Under the pieces are notes generated by a model that made no database searches, was not told the DNA's origin, and saw only the letters and a program-made list of their open reading frames with translations. A DNA stretch of 64,000 bases from Roseiarcus sp963833955 (lineage in GTDB: Bacteria; Pseudomonadota; Alphaproteobacteria; Rhizobiales; Beijerinckiaceae), in assembly GCA_963833955.1 (NCBI GenBank), contig CAWHZY010000017.1, forward strand, positions 202,449 through 266,448, given 5' to 3'. Below, piece after piece: positions 35,097-43,283 of this stretch. Both the position numbers and the translations under genes were made by a program. How positions within the stretch are numbered: the first letter of the stretch is position 1; each line of letters begins with the position of its first letter.

Positions 35097-35415
35097 GCAA
35101 TCTCGGATTCATCGGTCTGGGGATCATGGGCCGCCCGATGGCGGGCCATCTCGTTGCCGGCGGCCACAAGCTCTTCCTTCATGGTCACGGCACGTCGCCT
35201 AAGGAGCTGTTGGACAAGGGCGGCGTCAGCTGCTCGAACGCTCGCGACGTGGCGCGCTGCGCCGACATCATTATCACCATGGTCCACGATACGGCGAATG
35301 TTGAGGACGCCCTTTTTGGTCGGGAAGGCGCCTCCGAGGGCCTGTCGCCAGGCAAAATCATTGTCGACATGAGCAGCATCTCGCCGATCGGCACCGTCAG
35401 GTTAACGATTAAAGA
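35093..35415 (+). pseudogene. glxR: Truncated tartronate-semialdehyde reductase (2-hydroxy-3-oxopropionate reductase)
   Basis: The first 105 or so residues are a good beta-hydroxyacid dehydrogenase N-terminus: cofactor motif G-F-I-G-L-G-I-M-G-R-P-M near residues 5-16, then I-V-D-M-S-S-I-S-P-I near 90-100. Similarity ends at about 35400, in the conserved substrate-binding region, where IS256-type debris begins; the C-terminal two thirds, with the catalytic lysine, are missing. The enzyme would have reduced tartronate semialdehyde to glycerate. Its loss means that the product of Gcl must be handled by another gene elsewhere. Confidence 0.8.
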
Positions 35416-35458
35416 GCGGAAGCGCAGCTATACGGCCGCCATGCCGACAGCCCGCGGG

Positions 35459-35730
35459 TCAAGGTTTGGATTTGCTGGAAACTCGGGGCTGGGCTGACCG
35501 GGCCAGCGGCGTGATTGAAGCGTGATATTCGTCGTCGAGTTCTTTTCTGACAGCGGCGATCTGTCGGAGTTCGAACTCGGTGAAGCGTAGGCCGCGCCAT
35601 CGTTCGGCGGCTCGGATGAGCGCGCCGAACATGAGCTTGAGCACCGGCTTCTCGCCGAAGCCATTGGGAACGATTTTCAGCCGCCGCCGTTCCTCGACGA
35701 ACAGCCGTTCGAAGATCGCCTCGCCCGGCC
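35459..35730 (-). pseudogene. C-terminal remnant of an IS256-family transposase
   Basis: Minus-strand translation gives R-L-F-V-E-E-R-R-R-L-K, then L-M-F-G-A-L-I-R-A-A-E-R-W-R-G and F-T-E-F-E-L-R-Q-I, the characteristic end of IS256-family transposases. Only the last 80 to 90 residues remain, with a frameshift near 35660, and the DDE core is missing. The debris up to about 35,890 on the same strand is not recognised with confidence. It abuts the truncated glxR gene, which it probably interrupted. Confidence 0.65.
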
Positions 35731-35909
35731 GCCGTCCCCAGTTCTCCGTTCATCAAGGCGCGAAGCTCCTCGCGCGTACGCTGCGGGGCGGATAACCTCT
35801 CCATCGGGATGCTCCCTGCGGGCCAACGGCGCCAACCGAAAGCCCGCCTGTTGCGATTCAGGCAGGGTCCATCCCAACCAATTTTCCAGCAATCCTAAGC
35901 CTTCACCCA

Positions 35910-36405
35910 GCCCGCGACCCTCTCTACCAGCGCCGTCGCTTTCCTCCGGAGGTCATCAGCCATGCGGTTTGGCTCTATTTCCGGTTTCCCCTGAGCCTTC
36001 GCATGGTCGAAGAAATGCTGGCCGCGCGCGGGATTTGCGTGACCTCGAGACCGTGCGCCAGTGGGGGAGAAGTTCGGCAAGGCATTCGCCGATCAGATCC
36101 GCCGGCGCGCCCCTGCTCGCGGCGACAAATGGCATATGGATGAGGTCGTCATCTCGATCGCCGGCGAGCCGCACTGGCTCTGGCGCGCCGTCGATCAGAA
36201 CGGCATCGTTCTCGACGTCCTGGTCCAACGTCGAAGAGACACCGGCGCGGCGCGGCGGCTCATGAAGAGGCTTCTGAAATCGGCGATCATCCCGCCCCGC
36301 GTCATGATCACCGACAAGCTCCGCTCCTACGGAGCGGCGCGGGCGAAGATGGACCTTCAAATTGAACATCGCCAGCACAAGGGCCTGAACAATCGCGCGG
36401 AGAAC
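35910..36405 (+). pseudogene. IS6-family transposase, frameshifted and cut by IS630 copy 2
   Basis: Translation gives R-D-P-L-Y-Q-R-R-R-F-P-P-E-V-I, then W-L-Y-F-R-F-P-L-S-L-R-M-V-E-E-M-L, the N-terminus of IS6/IS26-type transposases. A one-base loss near 36043 shifts the frame, after which G-K-A-F-A-D-Q-I-R-R-R, W-H-M-D-E-V and D-K-L-R-S-Y follow. The sequence ends in H-K-G-L-N-N-R-A-E-N exactly where IS630 copy 2 inserted at CTAG (36405-36408). The rest of the gene is not found on the other side of that element. Confidence 0.75.
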
Positions 36406-37648
36406 TAGTCGCGCGCTTCAACTAAGTTGCAACCTTTTATTGATTCACTCGCGCTGGTCACCTTTATGGATGGAGGCGAGGATGGGGTCGCGAGAGGTTG
36501 CAGTAAAGCGATACGTGGTTCGTCTGAGCGCTGAGGAGCGCGAGCGCCTTGAGGGCCTGAGAAGGAAAGGCGAGATCCCGGCGACGCGGCTGACGAAGGT
36601 CCAGATCTTGCTGAAGGCGGACATTTCGGAAGCGGGGGAAGGTTGGAGCGACAGCGAGATCGTCAAGGCGTTGGATACGACCGCCTCGATGGTTTACCGG
36701 ACTCGCAGGCAATTGGTCGAGGAAGGTCTGGACGCGGTGCTAAGCCGCAAGGCGCGAGAGACGCCGCCTGTGCCGCGGATCTTCGACGGGGAGAAGGAGG
36801 CGAAGCTGATCGCCTTGGCGTGCTCCGATCCTCCCGAGGGTTTCGCGCGCTGGAGCCTGCGGTTGTTGGAGGAGAAGGTCGTGGAGCTGCAGATCGTCGA
36901 TCGCGCCAGCGACAGCACGATTGGCCGTGTTTTAAAAAAACATCCTCAAGCCCCATACGAGGAAGTGTTGGGTGATTCCGCCGCAGGCCAACGCCGCCTT
37001 CGTCGCGGGAATGGAGGAGGTGCTGGAGGCCTACCGGCGGCCGCACGATCCCAAGCGCCCGCTGGTCTGTCTCGACGAGACGTCGAAGCAGCTGATTTCC
37101 GAGACGCGCGCCCCGATCCCCATGAAGCCGGGGAGCCCCGCCCGTTGTGACTACGAGTATGAACGCAACGGCGTCGCCAACCTCTTCATGATGTTCGCCC
37201 CTCTTGAAGGATGGCGACACGTCAAGGTGACGGACCGGCACACGGCCATCGATTACGCCCAGGTTTTAAAAGGGATCTCGGACAGTCGCTTCGCCGACGC
37301 CGAGCAGATCACGCTCGTGCAGGACAATTTGAACATCCACGACAAGTCCTCGCTCTACAAGGCCTTCCCAGCGCCAGAGGCACGACGCCTCGTCCAGCGA
37401 TTTGAGTGGGTGTACACTCCCAAGCATGGGTCGTGGCTAGACCTGGCGGAGTTGGAACTCGCGGTCCTCTCCACTCAATGTCTGGATCGTCGCATCCCCG
37501 ACAAAGCCGCCCTCGAACGCGAAGTCGCCGCCTGGGCCAATCACCGCAACCAGCATCACGCCAAGGCTGACTGGCGCTTCACAACCGAGACCGCTCGGAT
37601 CAAGCTCAAGAGCTTATATCCTGTCCTTTGAGATGAATTGGCCGACTA
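36406..37648 (+). mobile_element. IS630-family insertion sequence, copy 2
   Basis: 1,243 bases from TA to TA, same orientation as copy 1 and of equal length. I count about seven single-base differences from copy 1, all in the last third; the first 800 or so bases appear identical. It inserted into the IS6-type transposase gene. The 75 bases up to the ccrM stop hold no gene. Confidence 0.88.
36482..37631 (+). CDS. IS630 transposase, two frames joined by a frameshift (copy 2)
   Basis: Same organisation as copy 1: an N-terminal helix-turn-helix frame to the T4A7 tract near 36,930-36,941, then the DDE frame in +1 register. The substitutions against copy 1 include E-to-G and I-to-S in the segment K-G-I-S-D-S-R and S-to-L in L-A-E-L-E. 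The DDE residues (D in C-L-D-E, D in V-Q-D-N, E in A-E-L-E) remain, so this copy could be active if slippage joins the frames. Confidence 0.78.
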
Positions 37649-37723
37649 GCCATGACGACGGGAGCGGCGTCCGACATTCGCTTCGCAGCCCCGCAAGGAT
37701 CGAACCGCCGGAGCGCCCGAAAG

Positions 37724-38929
37724 CTATTCCGCCGCCTCGCGCATGGCCTGGCGCATTGTGGCGCGCAGGTCGTCGATCGGGGTCAGTCGGCCCTCGCGCT
37801 CGATGTGCCAGAAGGTCCAACCGTTACAGGCGGGCAGGCCTTGGACCAGCGCGCCGATCTTGTGGATCGAGCCGACGGCCGGGCCCGCCGCGAGCGCGCC
37901 ATCGGCCCGTATGAGAGCGCTATGACGCCGTCCCGCGTCGACCAGTTGTTCGCCCGGGCGCGCCAGCCCGGCTTCAACCACGCTCGAGAAAGCCACGCGC
38001 GGCTCGCTGCGGCGCGTTGGCGCGACCGCAAGCGCTGATTCGGGCAGCGGCTCGACCGCGTCGATCCGCGCGCGCGCGGCTTTGGCATAAGCCGGATCCC
38101 GCTCGACGCCGATGAACGAGCGGCCAAGGCGCCGCGCGGCGACCCCGGTGGTTCCGGAGCCGAAAAACGGATCGAGCACGAGATCGCCCGCATTGGAGGC
38201 GGCCAGCAGCACCCGCGTCAGCAGCGCTTCGGGCTTTTGCGTCGGGTGAGCCTTTCGCCCGCTCTCGTCCTTGAGCCGCTCCGCGCCGGTGCAGATCGGC
38301 AAAAACCAGTCGGAACGGACCTGCACATCCTCGTTGCCGGCCTTCAAGGTCTCGTAGTTGAACGTATAGGCCTTGGCCTCGGCGCCGCGCGCGGCCCAGA
38401 TCATCGTCTCATGCGCATTGGTGAACCGGCGGCCGCGGAAGTTCGGCATTGGGTTCGCTTTGCGCCAGACGATGTCGTTCAGGATCCAGAAGCCGAGATC
38501 CTGCAAGATCGCGCCGACGCGGAAGATGTTGTGATAGGAGCCGATGACCACGATCGTCGCTGCGGGCTTCATCAGCCGCCGCACGGCGGCGAGCCAGTCG
38601 CGCGTGAAGGCGTCGTATTCGGCGAAATCGGCGAATTTGTCCCACGCATCGTCCACCCCGTCGACCACGCTCTGGTCGGGACGCGACAAGGCGCCTTCGA
38701 GCTGGAGATTGTAGGGCGGATCGGCGAAGACGAGATCGACCGAGGCTGGCGGAAGCCTCATCATTTCCGCGACACAGTCGCCGATGAGGATGGCGTCGCG
38801 AGGGGCGGGGCTTGCCTCGGCGCGTGCTTCGACGATTGCGGCCGGGCGTCTCGCCTCGCCGGTCCCAGTACGCAAAACCTGAATCTGGGCGGGGAGGCGG
38901 AACGCTCCGGCACGCGCGATACGCATCAA
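37724..38929 (-). CDS. ccrM: Cell-cycle regulated adenine DNA methyltransferase (CcrM, GANTC)
   Basis: A 401-residue beta-class N6-adenine methyltransferase. Catalytic D-P-P-Y is at residues 70-73, the target-recognition region follows, and the AdoMet motif D-P-F-F-G-S-G-T-T-G is at 253-262. The extra C-terminal domain ending G-W-T-F-W-H-I-E-R-E-G is the CcrM DNA-binding (RAMA-like) tail. In alphaproteobacteria CcrM methylates GANTC once per cell cycle and is usually essential. It lies 174 bases downstream of rnhB on the same strand. It marks the border of the conserved backbone right next to the IS-bounded island. Confidence 0.95.
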   Translation of the reverse strand: MMRIARAGAFRLPAQIQVLRTGTGEARRPAAIVEARAEASPAPRDAILIGDCVAEMMRLPPASVDLVFADPPYNLQLEGALSRPDQSVVDGVDDAWDKFADFAEYDAFTRDWLAAVRRLMKPAATIVVIGSYHNIFRVGAILQDLGFWILNDIVWRKANPMPNFRGRRFTNAHETMIWAARGAEAKAYTFNYETLKAGNEDVQVRSDWFLPICTGAERLKDESGRKAHPTQKPEALLTRVLLAASNAGDLVLDPFFGSGTTGVAARRLGRSFIGVERDPAYAKAARARIDAVEPLPESALAVAPTRRSEPRVAFSSVVEAGLARPGEQLVDAGRRHSALIRADGALAAGPAVGSIHKIGALVQGLPACNGWTFWHIEREGRLTPIDDLRATMRQAMREAAE

Positions 38930-39103
38930 CGCAAATCACTCGACGCATGAGCCGGATTTTCGAGCCGGCGCGTCGTTTATGCTTGGTTTAAAGTAAAGGT
39001 CCGGTTATGCCGCCACACATTCCGCTGTGTCGTTTTCGTACGGCGTAAGTCCTTCTACAGGATATTCGATTTCAACGCTTTTGAAACCTTTTTGGGCGGC
39101 TCG

Positions 39104-39772
39104 TCATTCTTGCTGGGGCTCGAGTCGGAACGAGCGGCGGTGATAGGGACAGGGGCCCGCCGAGGCCAGCGCCCGGCGGTGCGCGACGGTCGCATAGCCG
39201 ACGTGCTCGGCGAAACCATATTGCGGATATTCGAGCCCGAGATTGCGCATCAGCGCGTCCCGCATCGTCTTGGCGACAATCGAGGCGGCGGCGATCGACA
39301 TCGAGAGCGCATCCCCGTCGATGATCGGGCGCGCGGGACAGATAAGGCCGTCCGGCAGATCGCGGCCGTCGATCAGCACATAGTGCGGACGCACGCTTAA
39401 CGCCGCGACCGCCCGCGCCATCGCGCGAAGGGCGGCGCCGCGAATGTTGAAGAGGTCGATCTCCTCGACGCTGGCGAAGACGACGGAGACGCTCAGCGCC
39501 TTGGCGAAGATGATTTCGCAGAGCGATTCGCGCGCGGGCGCAGGAAGCACCTTCGAATCGTTCAGCCCCTCGGGCAGGTCGTCGGGATCGAGAATGACGG
39601 CGGCGACGCCGACCGGCCCCGCCAGCGGTCCTCTTCCCACCTCATCGACCCCGGCAACCCATCGATGGCCGCTGGCGAAGGCCTCGCGCTCGAAGTCGAA
39701 ATGCGGCGTGGTCACAACGGGACGCGGCGGCGGGGCCGCCTTTTTCTTACCGTTCTTTACGCCGCTGGCCAC
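39104..39772 (-). CDS. rnhB: Ribonuclease HII
   Basis: A 222-residue RNase HII, which cuts RNA in RNA-DNA hybrids and at single ribonucleotides. The active-site acidic pair is in G-V-D-E-V-G-R-G-P-L-A-G near residues 41-52; further acidic residues are in I-D-G and I-D-G-D. The C-terminus H-R-R-S-F is typical. The first 25 residues are basic and proline-rich, as often in this group. It is divergent from ruvC (159 bases) and lies upstream of ccrM. Confidence 0.95.
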   Translation of the reverse strand: MASGVKNGKKKAAPPPRPVVTTPHFDFEREAFASGHRWVAGVDEVGRGPLAGPVGVAAVILDPDDLPEGLNDSKVLPAPARESLCEIIFAKALSVSVVFASVEEIDLFNIRGAALRAMARAVAALSVRPHYVLIDGRDLPDGLICPARPIIDGDALSMSIAAASIVAKTMRDALMRNLGLEYPQYGFAEHVGYATVAHRRALASAGPCPYHRRSFRLEPQQE

Positions 39773-39931
39773 GAATCGCGCCTTTCGTCGGGCCGCAAGC
39801 TATCGCAGCTGCGGCGGGCGCGCCAAGGTGGGACATGGAAATGCCGGTGGACAGAGATGCGGTTCCCCACCGCGCTTTAGATTGGCATGCGCAAAATGCG
39901 CCAGCGCGCGAATTCGTATATCAGACACATC

Positions 39932-40435
39932 ATGACCATCGGCGCGATTCGCATTCTCGGCGTCGATCCCGGCCTGCGCAAGACAGGCTGGGGCGTGATC
40001 GAGGCTGCGGGTTCTCGGCTCATTTTCATCGGCTGCGGCTCGATCGAGACCGACGCCGCGATCTCGCTCGCCGAGCGCCTGGCGGCGATCCATCGCCTGC
40101 TGACTGGGTTGGTCGAACGCGAGGGGCCGCATGAGGCGGCGGTCGAGGAGACATTCATCAACCGCGACCCGCAATCGGCGCTGAAGCTTGGCCAGGCGCG
40201 CGGCGTCGCCCTCGCATCATTGGCTCTGACCGGCCTGCCGGTGGCGGAATACGCGGCCAATCTCATCAAGAAGACAGTCGTCGGCGTAGGACATGCGGAA
40301 AAGCGGCAGGTGGCGATGATGGTCCGGATGCTGTTGCCGGCCTCGACCGCATCGACTTCGGACGCGGCCGACGCGCTCGCCGTCGCCATTTGCCACGCGC
40401 AGCATCGCGCGGCGCGCGCGCGAGGCGCGGCATGA
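39932..40435 (+). CDS. ruvC: Holliday junction endonuclease RuvC
   Basis: A 167-residue resolvase. The first catalytic aspartate is D12 in I-L-G-V-D-P-G-L; the glutamate lies in V-E-E-T-F-I-N-R-D-P, and the two late aspartates in S-D-A-A-D-A-L-A. ATG 39932 is preferred over an in-frame ATG at 39887. Its stop overlaps the ruvA start (ATGA), so the two are coupled. It resolves the four-way junctions that RuvAB migrates. Confidence 0.95.
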   Translation: MTIGAIRILGVDPGLRKTGWGVIEAAGSRLIFIGCGSIETDAAISLAERLAAIHRLLTGLVEREGPHEAAVEETFINRDPQSALKLGQARGVALASLALTGLPVAEYAANLIKKTVVGVGHAEKRQVAMMVRMLLPASTASTSDAADALAVAICHAQHRAARARGAA

Positions 40436-41046
40436 TCGGCAAACTCAAGGGAATCGTCGACAGCGTCGAGGACGAGGCCCTGATCCTCGACGTCAATGGC
40501 GTCGGCTATCTCGTTTCCGCCTCGGCTCGCACCCTGCGCGCGCTGCCCGCCGCCGGCGAGCCCGCGGAGCTGCTCATCGAAACCTATGTGCGCGAGGACG
40601 CGATCAGACTTTACGGCTTCTTCACGGCCGGCGAGCGCGATTGGTTTCGTTTGCTGCAAAGCGTGCAGGGCGTCGGCGCCAAGGTCGCGCTCGGGATTCT
40701 CGGCGCCCTGTCGGCGGACGCGTTGAGCACCGCGGTCGCGCGGCAAGACAAGGCGATGATGGCGCGCGCCCCCGGGGTCGGCCCGAAGCTCGCCGCGCGC
40801 CTCGTGCTCGAGCTCAAGGACAAGGCGCCGGCGATGTCGGTCGCCGATTTCGTCCACGCGGACTCAGGTCGAGAGCACGCGCCCAAGCTCGCGAAGGCCG
40901 CCGAGGACGCGGTGCTCGCTCTTGTTGGCCTCGGCTACGCCCAGGCCCAGGCCGCCGCCGCGGTGGCCAGGATTTCCGCTCAGCTCGGGCCGGCCGCCGA
41001 GACCGCCGCGCTCATTCGCGCGGGCCTCAAGGAATTGGCGCAGTGA
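40432..41046 (+). CDS. ruvA: Holliday junction branch-migration subunit RuvA
   Basis: A 204-residue protein starting M-I-G-K-L-K-G-I-V-D. Domain I (OB fold) is followed by helix-hairpin-helix motifs around V-Q-G-V-G-A-K-V-A and A-P-G-V-G-P-K-L-A, then a flexible linker and the C-terminal RuvB-binding domain (A-L-V-G-L-G-Y). It overlaps ruvC by four bases. Unusually, a toxin-antitoxin pair and a membrane-protein gene separate it from ruvB. Confidence 0.95.
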   Translation: MIGKLKGIVDSVEDEALILDVNGVGYLVSASARTLRALPAAGEPAELLIETYVREDAIRLYGFFTAGERDWFRLLQSVQGVGAKVALGILGALSADALSTAVARQDKAMMARAPGVGPKLAARLVLELKDKAPAMSVADFVHADSGREHAPKLAKAAEDAVLALVGLGYAQAQAAAAVARISAQLGPAAETAALIRAGLKELAQ

Positions 41047-41090
41047 GTTGTCTTACGATATGATGATCGATGCCTAAAAGGTAAAGCGAG

Positions 41091-41303
41091 ATGTCAACGA
41101 TCGCAACCGTCTCTTCAAAATTTCAAATCTCAATTCCGAAGGAAGTTCGCGACCAGTTGGGGCTGCGGCCCGGCGAGAAGGTCGCATTCATCGCGAAGCC
41201 CGAAGGCTACCTGATCGTTCCCGTGCCGAAACGCGAAGACTTGGCGGGGATAGCGCGCGGCGCCAACACAGAGGGCTATCGCGACCGAAACGATCGTTAC
41301 TGA
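41091..41303 (+). CDS. vapB: AbrB/MazE-type antitoxin (VapB)
   Basis: A 70-residue protein with a SpoVT/AbrB swapped-hairpin DNA-binding domain (V-S-S-K-F-Q-I-S-I-P-K-E-V-R, L-G-L-R-P-G-E-K-V). Its stop overlaps the start of a PIN-domain gene by one base, the classic antitoxin-toxin layout. It should neutralise the toxin and repress its own promoter, which probably lies in the 44 bases after ruvA. Confidence 0.88.
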   Translation: MSTIATVSSKFQISIPKEVRDQLGLRPGEKVAFIAKPEGYLIVPVPKREDLAGIARGANTEGYRDRNDRY

Positions 41304-41683
41304 TGCGAGTGGTCGACACATCTGTCTGGATCGAATGGATAGTCGGCTCCGCTCTCGGCGAGACGCTCGCGCCGGAGCTGCCAAGAAACGAACAGTGGAT
41401 TGTTCCGACCATCGTTCAATACGAGCTTTCGCGCTGGCTTGCTCGGGAGATGTCAGACGCAGCGGCGGCTCGGGCGATCGCCTTTTCAACGGAGTTGGTC
41501 GTTGTGCCGCTGACGACGGACATCGCAACGAAGGCGGCCGCTTATGCGAAAATCCACGGCCTCGCCACGGCAGACGCAATCATCTTCGCCACCGCTAACG
41601 ACGCGCGCGCGGATCTCCTTACCTGCGACGCGCATTTCGCCGAATTGCCGCACGTCGTCTATGTGGCCAAGGGGACGCAATGA
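41303..41683 (+). CDS. vapC: PIN-domain toxin (VapC)
   Basis: A 126-residue PIN-domain ribonuclease. The acidic site is represented by D5 in V-V-D-T-S-V-W-I-E, a central E in Q-Y-E-L-S-R, and A-D-A-I-I-F-A-T-A and C-D-A-H-F near the end. Such toxins cut tRNA or rRNA when the antitoxin is lost. It is coupled to vapB upstream, and its stop overlaps the next gene by four bases, which ties the module into the ruv transcription unit. Confidence 0.88.
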   Translation: MRVVDTSVWIEWIVGSALGETLAPELPRNEQWIVPTIVQYELSRWLAREMSDAAAARAIAFSTELVVVPLTTDIATKAAAYAKIHGLATADAIIFATANDARADLLTCDAHFAELPHVVYVAKGTQ

Positions 41684-42243
41684 GCGGGCGGCCCTTCTTT
41701 GTCCCCATGATTGGCATCGTGCTCTTGTTCGCAAGCCTGGGTCCGGCCATCGGCGGCGCGCTGTTCATTCCCCTTTCGATCGTTTTCAAAACGCCGACCG
41801 ATCTCGAGGCGATCGGGCTTACGGTTTTGATCAGCACGTTTTTTGGCCACGCCATCGGACTGATCGCGGCCTATATTGTCGGCGTCGGGCCGGCCGCGGC
41901 GACCGGGTTTCTTTATGCGCTGTGGGACGCGGTCGCGCCCGGGCGCGCGCCCCGCGCGCTCGTCGCCGCTCTCATTGGCGGCCTGATCGTCTATGGCCTC
42001 CTTTTGCGCCTGAACCCGGTTTGGGCGCCGTTCGAGATGACGATCAAGACCAACGTCTTGAGTCCTGAGGCCGGCGACTGGGCCTTTCCGGGCCGCACCG
42101 GCGTCACGCTCGGACATGCTTTTGTCGCTTGCGCCGCGATCGCCGGTCTTGTCTGCGCATTTGCCGCAAACCTCATCGGGCTGACCATGCGACCGGAATT
42201 GACCTTGGCGGATCGCCTTCATCCCCCCGGCGAAGGCGGCTGA
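41680..42243 (+). CDS. Integral membrane protein of unknown function
   Basis: A 187-residue hydrophobic protein. I see about four to five membrane segments, near residues 8-35, 45-70, 70-90, 98-118 and 150-172; between the last two is a longer outside loop (P-V-W-A-P-F-E to T-G-V-T-L-G). No family is recognised. Its ATG overlaps the vapC stop and its own stop is two bases from the ruvB start, so it is translated as part of the ruv operon. Confidence 0.75.
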   Translation: MSGRPFFVPMIGIVLLFASLGPAIGGALFIPLSIVFKTPTDLEAIGLTVLISTFFGHAIGLIAAYIVGVGPAAATGFLYALWDAVAPGRAPRALVAALIGGLIVYGLLLRLNPVWAPFEMTIKTNVLSPEAGDWAFPGRTGVTLGHAFVACAAIAGLVCAFAANLIGLTMRPELTLADRLHPPGEGG

Positions 42244-42244
42244 G

Positions 42245-43282
42245 GTGGCCGAAGCTCCGCGCCGGCTGATCTCGGCCGAAAAGCGTCCCGAGGACGAGAC
42301 TGCGGTCCGTCCGCAGTTGCTTGCCGATTTCGCCGGCCAGGAATCCGCGCGCAAGAATCTCGCCGTCTTCATCCAATCCGCCAAATCGCGCGGCGAGGCC
42401 CTCGATCATGTGCTGTTCGTCGGGCCCCCTGGACTTGGCAAGACGACCTTGGCGCAGATCGTCGCGCGCGAGCTCGGCGTCAATTTCCATTCGACCTCAG
42501 GGCCCGTCATCGGCAAGGCGGGCGATCTTGCGGGGCAGCTCACCAATCTCGAGCCGCGCGATGTGCTGTTCATCGACGAGATTCACCGTCTCAACCCAGC
42601 GATCGAAGAGATTCTCTATCCGGCGATGGAGGATTTCCAGCTCGACCTCATCATCGGCGCCGGGCCTGCGGCGCGCTCGGTGAAGATCGATCTCGCCCGG
42701 TTCACCCTGATCGGCGCCACGACGCGCGCCGGGCTCCTCACCACCCCGTTGCGCGATCGCTTCGGCATTCCGATCCGACTCAATTTTTACACCACCGAAG
42801 AATTGCAGGGCATTGTCGCGCGCGGCGCCCGCGTGATCGGCCTGGCGCTAGCCGATGACGGCGCGAACGAGATCGCCAGGCGCTCGCGCGGCACGCCTCG
42901 CATCGCCGGGCGACTGCTCAGGCGCGTGCGCGACTTCGCCGTGGTCGAAGGCGCAAAAAGCGTGACGCGCGCGCTTGCCGACAGCGCGCTCAAGCTGCTC
43001 GACGTCGACGTCATTGGGCTCGACGAAATGGATCGGCGCTATCTCGACGTGGTCGCGATCAAGTTCGGCGGCGGACCGGTCGGAGTCGAGACCATCGCCG
43101 CAGCGCTCTCCGAGCCGCGCGATGCGATCGAGGACATTATCGAGCCCTATCTCATCCAGCTTGGCTTCGTGCAGCGCACGCCGCGCGGGCGCCTCTTGAC
43201 GTCGCACGCCTTCCGCCATCTCGGCCTCGCCGAGCCGCGGCGCGAGGGATCACAGCCCACTTTGTTCGAGGAGGAGGAATAG
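42245..43282 (+). CDS. ruvB: Holliday junction branch-migration helicase RuvB
   Basis: A 345-residue AAA+ ATPase. Walker A G-P-P-G-L-G-K-T-T is at residues 60-68, Walker B is L-F-I-D-E-I-H, sensor 1 lies in I-G-A-T-T-R-A-G, the arginine finger in R-D-R-F-G, and the C-terminal winged helix ends with R-T-P-R-G-R. The start is GTG, one base after the upstream stop. It works with RuvA in recombination repair. Confidence 0.96.
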   Translation: MAEAPRRLISAEKRPEDETAVRPQLLADFAGQESARKNLAVFIQSAKSRGEALDHVLFVGPPGLGKTTLAQIVARELGVNFHSTSGPVIGKAGDLAGQLTNLEPRDVLFIDEIHRLNPAIEEILYPAMEDFQLDLIIGAGPAARSVKIDLARFTLIGATTRAGLLTTPLRDRFGIPIRLNFYTTEELQGIVARGARVIGLALADDGANEIARRSRGTPRIAGRLLRRVRDFAVVEGAKSVTRALADSALKLLDVDVIGLDEMDRRYLDVVAIKFGGGPVGVETIAAALSEPRDAIEDIIEPYLIQLGFVQRTPRGRLLTSHAFRHLGLAEPRREGSQPTLFEEEE

Positions 43283-43283
43283 C

